64,000 bases of DNA from Tubiluchus corallicola (taxonomy: Eukaryota > Priapulida > Priapulimorpha > Priapulimorphida > Tubiluchidae), in NCBI GenBank assembly GCA_030141605.1, contig JAQGDQ010000002.1, forward strand, positions 2,400,501-2,464,500, written 5' to 3'. Every line of letters starts with the position of its first letter. The stretch's first letter is position 1. Both the position numbers and the translations under genes were made by a program. Under the pieces are notes generated by a model. It had not been told where the DNA came from and did no database searches. It saw nothing but the letters and a program-made list of their open reading frames with translations. Positions 1-12,599 of this stretch are shown one piece after another.

Positions 1-69
1 AAATGTATAAATATTTGAATATTCGCACTACAATAAAAATAAATGATGTCACTGATGATGATGATGTTT

Positions 70-335
70 TTTTTACAGTTTGGCACTCTTCAACTTGGAA
101 TACAGCGGTATACTTCGGTGGCAAGGGTACTTAATATGGTAGTGAGAAGAGCGGAACCTGGGTTATTAGAGGGGACCCTAAACCTCATGGATAACACATT
201 CCCTCAAAGGGCTAAATAGCGGAATCGCTGTGGTGAATGAAACAGCCCAGAGCAAGTATTGAACCCAGCGGTTGTCACCCATCCATCCACTGACTAGTCC
301 CGGCCTGCTTAATTTCAGTCGCTAATCGCACTCGA
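70..335 (-). mobile_element. 5S-rRNA-like SINE fragment (SINE3-like), copy 1
   Basis: Read on the minus strand, positions 315 to 255 resemble the middle and 3' part of animal 5S rRNA. They carry AAGCAGG, then a CGGG, then GTCAGT, then GGATGGGTGAC, then CGCTGGG, in the order these blocks have in 5S (AAGCAGG..CGGGCC..GTTAGTAC..GGATGGGTGACCGCCTGGGAA). The match is imperfect and has small insertions, so this is not a functional 5S gene. A tail continues on the minus strand to about position 70. Similar cores at 44.06 kb and 61.6 kb, on different strands, point to a dispersed 5S-derived SINE rather than a 5S cluster. The family name is inferred, and the ends of the element are uncertain. Confidence 0.45.
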
Positions 336-999
336 TTATTTCCTTCACCCAAGACGATGATGAAACATTTTTCTATTTTAATAATTATAGTTATTTTTCA
401 AAATTTGATGCATTAAAAATTTTAATATGGCGTAAAAAAGATAAAATGAAGGATCAGAAAGAACAATGAGCGCTATTGATAAGGCATTGTGAAACCGCGT
501 ATATACATCTTCGTTGAACGTGTCAAATGACTATTTGTCGTGATAAAAATCTCTTTTCCTTCTACACCCTGGCAAACGAACTGCTCACGAAACACTTGCA
601 CTAGTTAAGCAATAAATAACAAATGTGTCAGTCAGTCAGCGGTAAATGCCATGTTTTTCTTGCCGTCGGGATTCGGCTGGCCGTCGTCGGAGCGTCAGAA
701 ATTCGGCAATGTTTGTAGTCAGTGTTAAGTATCCGCAGATTTTTCAAGTAAGTGTTGGAATTTACGCTGATCTAGACATCTGGTGCCTAAACTAAGTGAT
801 TTAATGTCCTACATTGACCAAATACACAAATGCCTGATGCTGAAGCCATACATTGCATTTCCTTCTCATACACAGAGTTCTATAATACACATTGACTGCA
901 ATATGCATTCTAATACAAGTTGAAGTGCTACTAAAATAGTAGCCAGATATTCTGCACATATTAGTCGTCTCTGTTTCAAGCTTTTCTTTCTTTTTTCAT
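336..999. other. unassigned AT-rich DNA
   Basis: No gene, repeat family or RNA was recognised here. Reading frames are short and stop-rich. Confidence 0.4.
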
Positions 1000-1465
1000 T
1001 CATTCGTTCATTCACTCACTGACTGATTCATTTATGCATTTCACCATTTACTGATTCAACAATTTATTTTCTCATTTCATCATCTTTTTCTTTTTGCAGT
1101 TCCTCCATTTCTTTCTTTTTTCTTTGTTCTTTCTCTCTACTTTCGTATCTTCCTTCTGCCTTTCCTTTCATTCTCCTGTCTTTCTTTGTCTCTGTCTTTT
1201 TTCCAATTTTTATGCCTTTTTATTTTCATTTTTCTTTCAACACTTATTCTTTTCAAAAAATCCTTTTTTTATATATTTTTGCTTGTCCTTGTTGTTTTAA
1301 ACGTAGTTGTATGTATAAAAATTTCAGCCTATCCGTTTCTCTACACAACCACGTGCCTGCTAGATCGTCTGCTTTCTTCAGCATTTCCCACACACTTTCA
1401 TTCTTCCTTTTGGTTTTTCTTTTATTTCTTCTTTCTTTTTTCCTTCCTTTTATGTTGATTTCTAT
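1000..1465 (+). repeat. pyrimidine-rich (TTTC/TTCC) low-complexity tract
   Basis: The plus strand is almost continuously T and C here, with repeated TTTCTTT, TTCCTT and CATTCATTC motifs. Several overlapping plus-strand frames stay open only because pyrimidine-rich codons (Phe, Ser, Leu) avoid stops, so they are treated as composition artefacts. A strong polypyrimidine plus AG stretch near 1083-1099 looks like a splice acceptor, but no credible exon follows it. Confidence 0.6.
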
Positions 1466-1506
1466 GCATTTTGCTTTATTTTTAAATCACAACTGCATAC
1501 AATAAT

Positions 1507-4500
1507 CTCCTCAAGCAGATGTGCTTGACGTGCTATTAATACGTGAAGCCGTTAAACATACCTCGGTTCTAACTGTCACAACTTCACAAACCCAAGCTAA
1601 ACGAATGTACTCGTTTGTTATGACAACCTTACTGTTACTTTCTAAAGTTCTAAAGCCACGGCGCAGATGTTTATCATCCCCGCGAGAAGCTGCATCTTCT
1701 TTATCAGGAATCTCCTCGATTCAGCTTGCCTGCAAGAAAAGAGAACCTTGTGGCGGCGAATCTACAAATTCCCCACGATATTTTGTACTGTCTCTAAGAA
1801 AATGTCTCGCTTAAAGGATAAATGCACAAAATATACGTTAACGTCATAATAATTATCTCTGTGGCATTTTAGCTGCTTTCATTCATGCACATTTGTGGTG
1901 TCATTCTAAGCATTTTTTTAAAGTTACGCTCACTTTGCAACGTCCCGCCGTATGCGAACGCCTTTTGCAAAGTTTCTTTGCCCCACAATGTTGACAGAAT
2001 CACAGGGGATGTTTCATGTTTCTGTTCATGTTAACAGGTCACCCTTGTGGCGATTTGTGTAGACTGAACCTAGAGAGCATCAAGGCAAAATTTCAGAGCT
2101 ACAGTTTTGAATTACCTAGTAAGCAGTAAGCCTGAATGCAAGACACAGAAGTAACAGAAGATATATTTCATTTTGAAGCAGTTTACGCATTTTAAAGTTT
2201 TTTTTACAGTTATCACATCTTTATGTTCCGCGAGAAGGTTTTTTTTATCTTATGAGCCTTTGTCTCACCTAAGAAACTTTGATTTCAGATTTCTAGAGAT
2301 AACAAGAGTGGTCACATTTTTTAATCATACGAATTTATTTGCACAAATTTTGTTACTGGACGTCACTTAAACTTGATTTTTAGTAAATTCTATTTGTTTA
2401 CATTTGTGGATAGGACTACAAGCTGGTCCATAAGTCTCAGGGAGCTCAGCCTGGCAAGATCCATCTAGTAAGCTCCAATTCTGATCAGTTCCAGTCGGCA
2501 CCAGTCAGTGATAGTGTGGTTTGGTCAGTGAGTATAATCCTTGAATTCTGATCAGGTGAAAGCTGACTTGTCTAATTCGGTATTCGCGAGCTCGATTCTT
2601 AACCGGCATTCTAGTATAATGCGATCAGGAATCATGAAATTTGCTAAAAGGACCTAGATGGTTCTGCTAATTCTTTTGGCTTTTTTGAAAATTTATAATT
2701 ACTCTAATTCATTTTTCTTGCAACAAAAACCAATTAAATTCATCCTATCATCTATATTTTATGGTGAAAAACGCTGGCCGACCAGTGCATTGACCTTCAT
2801 AGCGTTTATCAATAATTTTCCAGCATCACTCAATCGGCACTGACATATCTATTTCCGGCTCTCCCGACTCTCATTTAGCCATATTTTGTATTTTTTTGAA
2901 AAATGAGCCTATTAATAACTAGATGAATAGAATAAGAAAATGGCGAAACGTATCTGTCTCTTTTCAGCTCTACACGCTGCACACAAAACAAAATAATGCC
3001 TGGAGAATCGAAGTGTCTTCCCATTTCAGGAAAAGCGCCATCTTAGTCTGCAATCTCTAATGACCTGCTTGTCAAACAGGGTGACCGAGACTGAAATGGG
3101 GAGATTTCAGGAAATCACCAATTAGAGCACCATGTTTTTTTAGTGGAGATTGCAAATTGCTGTCTTGGTATAGCAAATGATTTTGCATATGATGACGGTA
3201 CTGTTTGATGTCAAGTGTACAACAGTATTTCTAACTACGTCTGGTTCACAAAAAGTGCGAACGGACTTCTTCTACATCAATAATAATGGAAAGTTATACA
3301 TGGAAACTAGTATGGGCCACCATTATAAAATTACGAAATTTCTAGTTCCACAGAAAATATTTGATATATAGTGATTTCAATTTCTAGTTAATGATTTTGG
3401 AGTCATGTAATTTATTTATTCAGAGTACTTAAAAATGTACATTTCATCAGTTTTTTAAAGCACCAGAAGTTAACGGCCAGAATGGATGCTGCAACGACCT
3501 GATGATTAGGGCAAGGCAACTTGATCGATGACTATTTAACTGGCCCAACCGAGCTAATAGAAAAGGGCACAAATCATCTACTGGTCAGTGCCAGCTTACA
3601 GGCAGTCTACGGGAAACCTGTCTATTGAGCAGAGTGGTTCTGGTGTAGGAAGTGTAGCTTTGTTTGGATTAGTTAGGTGTTCCTCTCGTAAATATAGTGT
3701 AAATGCCAACGCATCGACAACTAACGCACGAATAACTAGCAGAATAACTAACATTATTGAGCAACAAATAAAAACTCACACTACCACCAGTCATACACCG
3801 ATTTAGCTACTTTTGAATGAGCAAAACAAGGTTATCTTTGCAACATTTACAAGAAAACAATACACCTTAAAAAGCAACGATTTTCAGTACTATGTTAATA
3901 AATTATAACAAATAAATTGACAAATAATTCAAAGTAGCAAAACCCAACTGAAAGGGATACTTATTTACTACATGTGCCAAATGATGTAATCCTCGGTACC
4001 GTGTTGGCAATATCTCGTGTAAGCTACCACGTTTAACGTGAAGTGCCTCTATGGTAAGGTTGCAGCTCAGCTTCTACGAACAGTCATTTCAAATTATATC
4101 AACACCAAAACCATTGTCGCCCTTCATCATTGCTGGTACCATCTTCCAACGACTTGTCGGTACGTTAAAAGCAGTTTCTAAGAATGTGATTAGAGCAACG
4201 TGACAACGTCTAACTCGTCACCAAACTCTGTGGAAATCTACCATCAAAAACACTCAACTTGTCCATGAAAGATTACATGGATGGTGTCACCTGCACATCA
4301 TATCAATTTACGTACGGCACCTAATACCTAGAGTAAAGTTGTTGATCTCTTTTTTTACACGACAATAGTGTTAAGCGTAGATATACACTGCTTCATACAG
4401 CGATCATTTTAGCCCTCAAGTAATACTTACTAACCTTCACCTTTGGTCATCACCTTTTACAGGACACACGAAGGACGTTTTTCAATATTAATGTTTTTTA

Positions 4501-5390
4501 CTTTGATGTTAAGAAAAATAAAACACACATTGAGATACGCACAGCATAATAGGATAAAAACGTTTGGGACTTGAATCTTTTTTTAACTCAACAGTCAGGA
4601 TGGTAAACTAGCTGATAGAGTAACTGACCAAATACCACAATTACGTGACGTAAACTACTCCGCGGGTTATTTATATGAAAAACTAACATGTGCGTTATAA
4701 CAAGTATGCACAAAAAAAGATTACACCTATTTTTGCATTGGGCAAGTCAACAAATGTGTTGCAGATGTCAACAACGCTTTTTGCGTAAGAAGTTAAGAGC
4801 CACTACCAATAATTCTTCTTGGCGTTGATCTGGTTTCACACCCCTTCTACTAGAAGTTTTTCCAGGTCCTGGCAGCTTTTCTCGAGGTTAATGTACCAGG
4901 AATGTGACACATTCGTGACAAACAATCTTGGTGATAAATGAAGACACGTTATGTGTATCTGTAACAAAACTAATGAAAACTGGCTCTTTGATTAATGGAG
5001 ACGTAAGCCTCACAGCAATTGTCAGATTATTTTATGGACTCGCCAATTAGCCTCTAATGTGAAGCTGAGACAAGTTTTTCTTCCTTTCTAATTTCGCGCG
5101 GTTACTGAAAAATGTAATTTAAACAAAATAGTGATGTTCACTAAACTATGAATCTTGAATGGTACGCTATGTGAATGCACCGGCAGAACAAGAGGAGGAA
5201 GTTAAACAAAAACAAGTTTAACATGATTGCCTAATTTTCATAATGAATCATAACATACGCTTGAACCACAGACATGTTTGTAATATTGGAAATGAAATAG
5301 CTTTTGTTGTGCTAAAATAAAAAAGGTAGGAATATCCTAAGCAAGAAATCTGAAGAGGCAAACTTAGAGGGGAAGAAGGATCAGCAAAAA
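1507..5390. other. unassigned AT-rich DNA, no supported gene
   Basis: Only small open frames occur, for example 1521-1814, 3177-3371 and 3588-3806 on plus. None has a recognisable domain, biased codon use or paired splice signals. Around 2440-2560 there are short scattered repeats of TTCTGATCAG and CAGTCAG, without array structure. Confidence 0.4.
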
Positions 5391-5440
5391 ATAGAGAGAG
5401 AGAGAGAAGAGAAAGAGGGGGAGAGGGAGGAGCGACAAAT
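5391..5440 (+). repeat. purine-rich (GA)n microsatellite
   Basis: A run of AGAGAG grades into GAAAGAGGGGGAGAGGGAGGAG. The minus-strand frame across it (5248-5559) is mostly Leu/Ser from CTCTCC and is judged spurious. Confidence 0.75.
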
Positions 5441-7657
5441 AAAAAATGGAAGAGAAAATGAGAAAAGGGAGCAGACGTAGAAAGAAAGACAGAAGCTAGA
5501 TAACACAGGAAAATGATCACAAAGCAGATCAGTGAAATTTTAAGGATGTAAATAAACAATTGTAGTAGTAAAGTTGACTGGACAATCTTTCTTCTAAGAC
5601 TAGGTCTTGAAATAAGTCCTTAGACTATTAGTTATTACTACTGCAAGAAATGTTGCCTCTGCGCGCGTAGCCGTTCAAAACTTGTGCAAGAGTCGATCAC
5701 GTGACCTATGCCACCTCCGCATCTAGGAATTCAGTGAAGCCAGCGCTCCGTAACAGAGAAGCCACGCGGAGCAATGAAAGCCTTTAAATCTGCGTAATTT
5801 ATAACCATCGAAATTTTACAGAATAGTTTGTAAATTTTTAGCTTTGAACCCATTTTCTGCAAATGTTCTTTAGCATTGGTGTAGTGTTCGTTTACTTGTG
5901 AAAAAGTAAAAATGATGTTTTAATTGTGTTTATATGGGTTCGGATAAACTTTTCGATATTTAAGGATTTTTGCCGAAAGGTAGGTTTTTTCAGTTGCAGA
6001 ATATAATTTCCGATATCTTAATTTATTCAGCAAAGTTAAAATATGCAAAGTTCTGACTGGTAATACTTTAATCGAGTTTAGAATATTGTAAGAGTTGATC
6101 TTGCTCCTAAGTGGACAAATATACCAACAAAAGTGCAAGTTGATAGGAAAATGTTAGTAATGCTACTTCGCCAGAAAATAAATCTGTACACCTATGCAGA
6201 TAATTGTTCGTATATAATCATGAGTAACGATTGCGGAAGAAAAAAATCACGAACAAATTGAAAAAAATGTTTACATAGTTTTAATAATGTAGAGAGCATC
6301 CATGTACAGTCCTGAAATATTTACAACAACTTCTACATGTTTATTATATTTTCATCATCACAAGCATGAAAGGTAAAAATAGGCCTACTTCATTACAGGG
6401 CCAGACATTGAGTTTGACGAGTTCTCCTCTAACTGTTTTTTGTCACACATTTTCAATTATTTGTAAAAAATCTATCAACAATTATGTGCAATTTTGAACG
6501 CAACTACACGAAAATTGCAACCAATGATGATTTTATCATCTTCACACAACGGTATTTTCTTAACTACGTATATGAAATGTGCTTAGCAGTTAGCAAAATG
6601 TCCATTGAAAATATAATGTTAAAGTGTTTTAAAATAAACTACACATGCCTTTGTGTATTAGCAAATAATTTAAAACATCAAAAACGTGTTTTATTTCACC
6701 TGAGCTAGACATACATTTTCGAAAAAAGTTGCTCGCAGATAGTTATGAAGCAATTTTATTTGTAAAAACAACATCTGCTTTAAATGCAAAATTTAATTCA
6801 TAAAATACGCCACGCAGCAAATTAGGTTATGAAATGAAAATATTTAGCTTCATAAAACATAAATCATCTTGAAACTGATACAGGTCTATACGTTATTAAC
6901 AAAATATGTGTGGAGGGATAGTTTTGCTTGGGTTCAATTTCACACAGTGGATAATGAAAGTTCCAAGATAGTTACTTTTATTTGAAAATTTTACCAAAGT
7001 TCGCTTCTCGCTTTATCACTATTTTTATATAGTTTATCGTTTTCTTTCTGGCTTATTTCGTTAAACGCGCAGTGGCCTACATTTTTAAGTAGGCCTACCA
7101 TGCAAAATGTATTTTGAATGCTATATTAACACATACCTTATATATATGTATATATATATAATCATTATAATAGCTATTATAAATCTAATATAGATGTTTG
7201 CGTCATTTACAATTATTTATGTGCCCTATCTTCCTGTTTCTAGATTTAATTTCTGGTTTTTCTCATAATATAATGTATATCATCGTTAAGCCGTTTATCA
7301 TTAATCGTATCCACACAAAAGTTTGAAATCTAAATTTTATGTAAACGTATAACTTTATTGCGTCTTTTGCAACTTGCCCTTTTGTAGTCAAAGTGTACCT
7401 AACTGTATTTTTGACGTTTTGATATTGGATCAAATGTTTCAATGGATATGGTTTTTGGTCTAAAGCCTACTGCTGAAAGGATCATCAGGAAAAGGATTAC
7501 ACAGTGCACAAAAGGTCACTGGCCAAGAAACTTCTGGGGACATAATACACTCAGCTCAGCTCAAAAAACCACTGATGGAAAAAGCCAAACAGTCGGCAAG
7601 CTGTCCAAAAAGACAAAATAACAATAATGACTGGTCAGTGGACAAATAGGTAAACGA
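5441..7657. other. unassigned AT-rich DNA
   Basis: No gene was recognised. The stretch contains a short TA-rich patch at about 7138-7165 and two copies of the palindrome TAGGCCTA (about 6382 and 7092). Confidence 0.4.
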
Positions 7658-7999
7658 CTACCAGTTGACATTAAGACTTTTATTACCACACACGGCAAAG
7701 ATTATCAAGAAGGACATAAGATTAAGAGAGCCAGCCACAAGACGACACCAAAGTGCTTTTTGGTTGCTTTTAAAATTTAAAAAATGTGTTTTGACTAGGG
7801 GTCCTTTATGGGATTTTCTATGTTGGTGGCCCTTTGCCAATTCCCTGCAAATGTGATCTTCTGCCCTTGTCCATGCTTTCTCTTTATCCACAACATATTT
7901 CTTGCTTCCACAATATGGTAAATCGTTCTTACTTCTATAGACAAATTTCATTCTGGCTAGGTAATTGATGCTAATTAACGTCAGTTTTTGATTAGCCAT
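7658..7999 (-). CDS. weak candidate ORF or exon, unknown function (113 aa)
   Basis: This minus-strand frame opens with Met at 7999 and encodes 113 residues. The centre is basic and His-rich (CRELAKGHQHRKSHKGP), and a hydrophobic stretch near the C-terminus (LMSFLIIFAVCG) could be a single membrane segment. I do not recognise a family. There is no clear promoter, polyadenylation signal or splice context, and frames of this length can arise by chance in 64 kb. It is listed because its base composition is less AT-rich than its surroundings. It may equally be non-coding or a decayed repeat. Confidence 0.12.
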   Translation of the reverse strand: MANQKLTLISINYLARMKFVYRSKNDLPYCGSKKYVVDKEKAWTRAEDHICRELAKGHQHRKSHKGPLVKTHFLNFKSNQKALWCRLVAGSLNLMSFLIIFAVCGNKSLNVNW

Positions 8000-8423
8000 G
8001 TAATGAAAGGCGAGTAGTTTTATTTATCGACAAGGATAAATCTTTGCTTGATTTTACGCCGCCGAGTTTATTTTTATGACGCAAGAAACGAGCTTAATTA
8101 GATGACGAGGAACGCGGTAAAATCTGCTCAGCTTTTCTACATAATATATGCATCGTGATCATCCAATATCGGATATTGCATGAAACATTAATGATGCTTT
8201 ATTTTTGAATAACTATCTTGCATTTGAGCTAGTGGAGAGTAGTGGCAGTGGGAAGACTACAAGCCAAAAACGCGCTGCAAGCAGTGTTAGATACTAAGCT
8301 TCTAAACTGCTATAACATTTATAGTAATTTTTCAAACATTTTAAGTGAATGTGAAAAGGCACGAGCGTAAGTGGTTACCATACTGATGGCTCTATTTACC
8401 AAAAATTGAAATATTTTAGTAAT

Positions 8424-8659
8424 GAGCCGATCAGTATTGCCAAGGACGATCAATCACTATCTTCGAAATCAATCATAGAAAGATCTTTAAGTTGTCAGAA
8501 AAATTAATTATATGTATAAACTCGCACAAGTTTTTTTGTTCTACGTTTGTTACACTTAAAATTTCTATTTTTTTATAACTTCAAGTTTTCTGTGAAGTAA
8601 TCTCCGATCAGCTCATTTTTCCCGTTTTTTCCGGTCATCCGATCACTACCGATCAGCCC
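8424..8659. mobile_element. possible small MITE with GATCAG-type inverted ends
   Basis: GAGCCGATCAGTATTG at 8424-8439 and the reverse complement of 8644-8659 (GGGCTGATCGGTAGTG) match at 12 of 16 positions. They would form imperfect terminal inverted repeats around a 236-bp body. Both flanking zones are rich in CGATCA. No target-site duplication was found, so this is tentative. Confidence 0.25.
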
Positions 8660-8822
8660 TAATCATTTGTTTGGTGGTACTCGATCTGATTTACGATTTT
8701 TAACCGATTCAGCCTATCAAATAGCAAAAAACTGGGCTGAGCAACCTGTTATGGTAACCCAAGGCCACGACCAAATGCTCTTTGGCACGCTTCTAATCAT
8801 AGCATAATTTTACTTAGAAATA

Positions 8823-9495
8823 TCAGGTGGCGCAAAAAGTGCCAAGTTTTGATTATGCTATTATAAGTAAGAAAATAACAGAATCGCTTGAAAATCATCA
8901 CACTGAAGTTACAAACGATTACGTTTAAAACACCAAAACTTTATGCCATTTTCGTATAGTTTTCCTAACGTACAAAAGTTTCTAACAACAAACCAAGAAA
9001 ATAAATGCAGGAAAAATGTCCGTCACTATTATTAACACTTGCAGAAAGTGCTCAATGTGTCCATCACTTTCTCTTGCACTTTGTGTTCAAAGGAATTTTA
9101 GACGATGTCCCATAAGTGAGTTCCATTTAACGTAGTCCAGACGACAAAATCTCATTTTTATTGATACAAATTCATTTTATTTTTTATTGGGGCTTAGATC
9201 TACCATTTGTGCTGAAGACCGATATAACCTGCTTGATTTGATTTGTGTTGCTGGCATGTATTAAGTGCTTTATACTTCAGCGTGTCTGTTTTTCAATTGA
9301 TGGTTAGCTGGCATTGTCCGGCATTTAAATTTTTAATATGCAAAAGCTTTTCAGCTATAACTTAAAAACTGCTGAAACTATAAGCTTGCAACTTTCACAG
9401 TCAAAAGCTAATACACTGTAATATCGCGCTGCTAAATTTCAACTTCATAGGACAATGTAGTCTAAAACTTCGACACCTTTTCCTGCGCCACCCGA
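8823..9495 (+). mobile_element. non-autonomous DNA transposon (MITE) with GGTGGCGCA TIRs, complete copy
   Basis: The left end TCAGGTGGCGCA and the reverse complement of the right end (TCGGGTGGCGCA) form a 12-bp terminal inverted repeat with one mismatch. Both ends abut TA (8821-8822 and 9496-9497), as expected for an element that duplicates a TA target, such as Tc1/mariner-like MITEs. The 673-bp body has no transposase frame. The first ~200 bp are homologous to 15287-15498, so this is a repeat family rather than a chance inverted repeat. The superfamily is inferred from the TA flanks only. Confidence 0.65.
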
Positions 9496-9497
9496 TA

Positions 9498-12057
9498 TAT
9501 TGATTGTATAGCCCGCTATAGGAATTTCTTGTCGCACGGTTCAGTCTTTGATTTCACGAGACTCTAATATTTTATATAGTTGAAACCTGGGCTAACCGTC
9601 TGCACTGTAATAATGGATTGCGTAATCGCGTTCTTTGCAACAGTTACTGCTGTGCTTATAACTAATGGAATTACATGACAACCCCACTAAAATATTGAAC
9701 ACTCGAGAAATCTGTTCTTGAGTTAACATTTCGCAATCAACTTTGTAAGCCATAATTTTCCTCTCTTGTGCACAATTGAAAATGCTAGACTTGGATATAA
9801 TTGCTTGTTGGAGAGGGTTTTATTTGAGGTCTCATTATTCATTAGACGTTTAACTTCCATTAGTAGCATTGTTAACAAATTATTTCCATTAGCAGGTTTT
9901 CATTAAGAACTAATTAGCATGGGACGTTAACAAGCTACATACTACCAATAATATATTAACTTTAATTAATTGTAACCACAATTTGGAGCCTAACAGTGGC
10001 ACGTAAAGCGTACCTTCACAAATAATTATAATGGAAGGTTGTTACTGCTGTTTTTCGCCGCTGTATTAAGAAAAGTTTCTGTTGAGGCACAGTCTTGCCG
10101 TTGTACTCGCCTATAGGCGTCTTTCACCTTTCTGGAAACGATTTAAGAAATAGTCTTAATACTTTAAAAAAGTATCTTTGTAATTTGTTTATTTTCTCAG
10201 ATTTTTCAATAGCGAGATTATTTTAAAGGTCGAGTACCTACAAAAATGTTTCGGAATGCAATATTTTACACTAACGTTGGATGTTCTCATATTATTACGT
10301 GTACTGGTACCGACTCTGTTGTCTTATACACGCGTGAGTTTCAAATGAAAACAAAAAATTTTCAGCTTACATTGATTATTATTCCCTCTTTATCAAACAA
10401 ATGCCATAAATCATGACCTAATGCCATTTTAGAAGACGAACAACAGCCACTCGCATACGTATAAATTTTTAAAAATAATTATTAATTGAATATTTGTAAT
10501 TTGTAAATTTGCAACTCGGTGAAAAACGATTGCGAGGCCACGACGGTTTTCTGGCTAAGAAAATTCATTGTTTCAGCTTACAAAATAATCCTTGAAAATG
10601 AGCTAGATTCCAGTCCGCTCACAACTACGAAATATTGGTAGAAGGCCCAGCTAATGAGTGCTGAATGAATTCTGGCTTATAGACTTTCGAAGTTTGACAG
10701 AAATTTTTTTTAAATATACAGTTGGCAGTTTTAGTATCATGAATTTTTTTGCCCTTTCATTTGTCACTAAGTCCCTGTCCAGCAGACTTTAACTACTCAA
10801 AACTCTTTGTAGACTTAATAAAAAACAACATAAACTCGTCAACGCCGCATACAACTACGCTACAGCCCGAGTCATCAGGAGGAACATGGCCGAGGCCGCT
10901 ATTCCTCACAATTGAAACTCGGTCAGGTCGCGGCCAGATATACAGGTTCGCTGGAATAACAACAAAACGGAAGCTGAGCATCTCTTTCAAGACAATCCAT
11001 CCAAACTAACTCTTACAATACCAAAGAAAAATGTAAATTAAAAAAGAAAAAACAGAAAAGTAAAGGATACAGATCCCTTTACATTTATAACTTTTTGGAG
11101 TCACTAGTTAGTAGTAGTTAGGCGTAACATTTTCAAAATAATTTGGCCTGTACGCATGGGCAAATTATGCCGCCATGAATGAATGGGCGTGAAGAACAGT
11201 AGTAACAGCTGAGTGCAATCGAACGATTGTCTAATTATTATCATGTACACCATGTAAGCTAACGATTTCTGTAGTAGATCTGTACATGAATGGTTGTCCC
11301 TGTATGTCACGCATTATTTAGCAGTTTTAAACATTAATTAGCAAATTAATAATTAAACATTGTACAGCTTGGAAAGACATCATGTAAATACTGCTAATAG
11401 AGACAACGAAAAACGCAAATAAGTAGTAAATATTGCTCTGTGCTTTTGCTACGCTAGAGACTAGAAGTCAACAACCCAAATAGGCGCTCCATAATCGTCT
11501 TCTGGAAATTTCGCTAACATTTTTTAGTTTTGTGTTTGTAAGGCAGACGATAAAAGTAGGCTGAATTATCCGTAAATCGAAATAGATCCCATTAAAACTA
11601 TTTCATGTTTTAAGCAATTTACTACTGTAAAGTAATTTCTATATTTGTACATTAATTAATTAATTAATTAATTTGTTTTTCTGTCTATACTTATTTTTAT
11701 AACTTTTTTGCTTGCTTACTTAGAGTCAACTACATTGTCTTTATGAGGCGGTTTTTTCAAAGTAAAAGAATGACAATGAATTAAGTTGATTAAATTGCCA
11801 ATTTCGTTGTAAAATGACATTTGCTTTGGCAAAATAACAAACGGACAAACTGATAGAATGACAATTAAAAAACAAGTTGTCTTTATTACTTATTAAATGT
11901 TATACTAAGAAATTTAAGCGAAAATCAATGATAATTTTGTAAACATATACGAATAGAAAGTATAGTCTTGACCTGAGCTTGAACATTGAACAACAAGCAG
12001 TCATTTTGGTACAAGCGTGATATACATAAGACCATTTTACCCGAGGTATCCACCTAT
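9498..12057. other. unassigned AT-rich DNA with a (TTAA)n stretch
   Basis: No gene was recognised. A short (ATTA)n run lies at about 11651-11672. Plus-strand 10749-11009 and minus-strand 10793-10990 are overlapping open frames over a locally GC-richer patch; neither has a recognisable domain. Confidence 0.4.
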
Positions 12058-12523
12058 TTTGCCAGTGGTACAGTTCACCAGTGGACCAGTTTGTTAGTGG
12101 CACATTTCACCAGTGGTACAGTTCGTAAGTGATGCAGCTCACCAGTGGTACAGATGGAACAGTTTACCAGTGGTACATTTCACCAGCAGCACACTTCGCC
12201 AGTGGTATTTTTCGCCAGTAAAATTTCCATGTTATATTATTACATTACTTCTTTAACTGAATGTTTCAGTTTGCAGTGGTACAGTTCGGCTGTTCACATT
12301 TCGCCAATAAAATTTCTCTGTTATATATCCTTTAGCTGTCTATTTAACGACAGTTTCGCTTCGCCCATACATACTTCGCCAGTAGTAGATTTCGCCAGCG
12401 AATATTTTCTGCTATACTAGGATATCATTAACTTTCTGTTTCCTAGATGTTTCAGTTCATTTCGCCAAAGTACATTGTCTTTATACTTTGTCATTAGTAT
12501 AACTATCATATTAGTGTTTCATA
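12058..12523 (+). repeat. array A: 16-bp CCAGTGG-core repeats plus ~65-bp units, plus orientation
   Basis: From 12058 to 12207 a degenerate 16-bp unit, consensus TTTCACCAGTGGTACA, repeats about nine to ten times. After that come about three to four copies of a longer unit. That unit begins CGCCAGTAAAATTT, passes through a TCTGTTATAT block and a TTTAAC block, and ends GTTTCAGTT before another CGCCAGT (about 12211, 12300, 12390 and possibly 12461). The same two-level structure appears reversed at 14.88-15.2 kb and 17.34-17.64 kb. Small plus-strand frames across it are by-products of the repeat. Confidence 0.75.
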
Positions 12524-12599
12524 TTTTGATAGGAATGAAATGCCAAATATTAAGTTCATTGTTTCCAGTTATCTATAATATAGTACCCAAATCATCGAT

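Noticed and set aside
1094-1505. Three overlapping Phe/Leu/Ser-rich plus-strand frames that look like membrane proteins
   Set aside because: They lie in a pyrimidine-rich tract in all three frames at once; composition explains them.
5248-5559. Hydrophobic minus-strand frame of 103 codons
   Set aside because: It is the complement of a GA-rich low-complexity tract.
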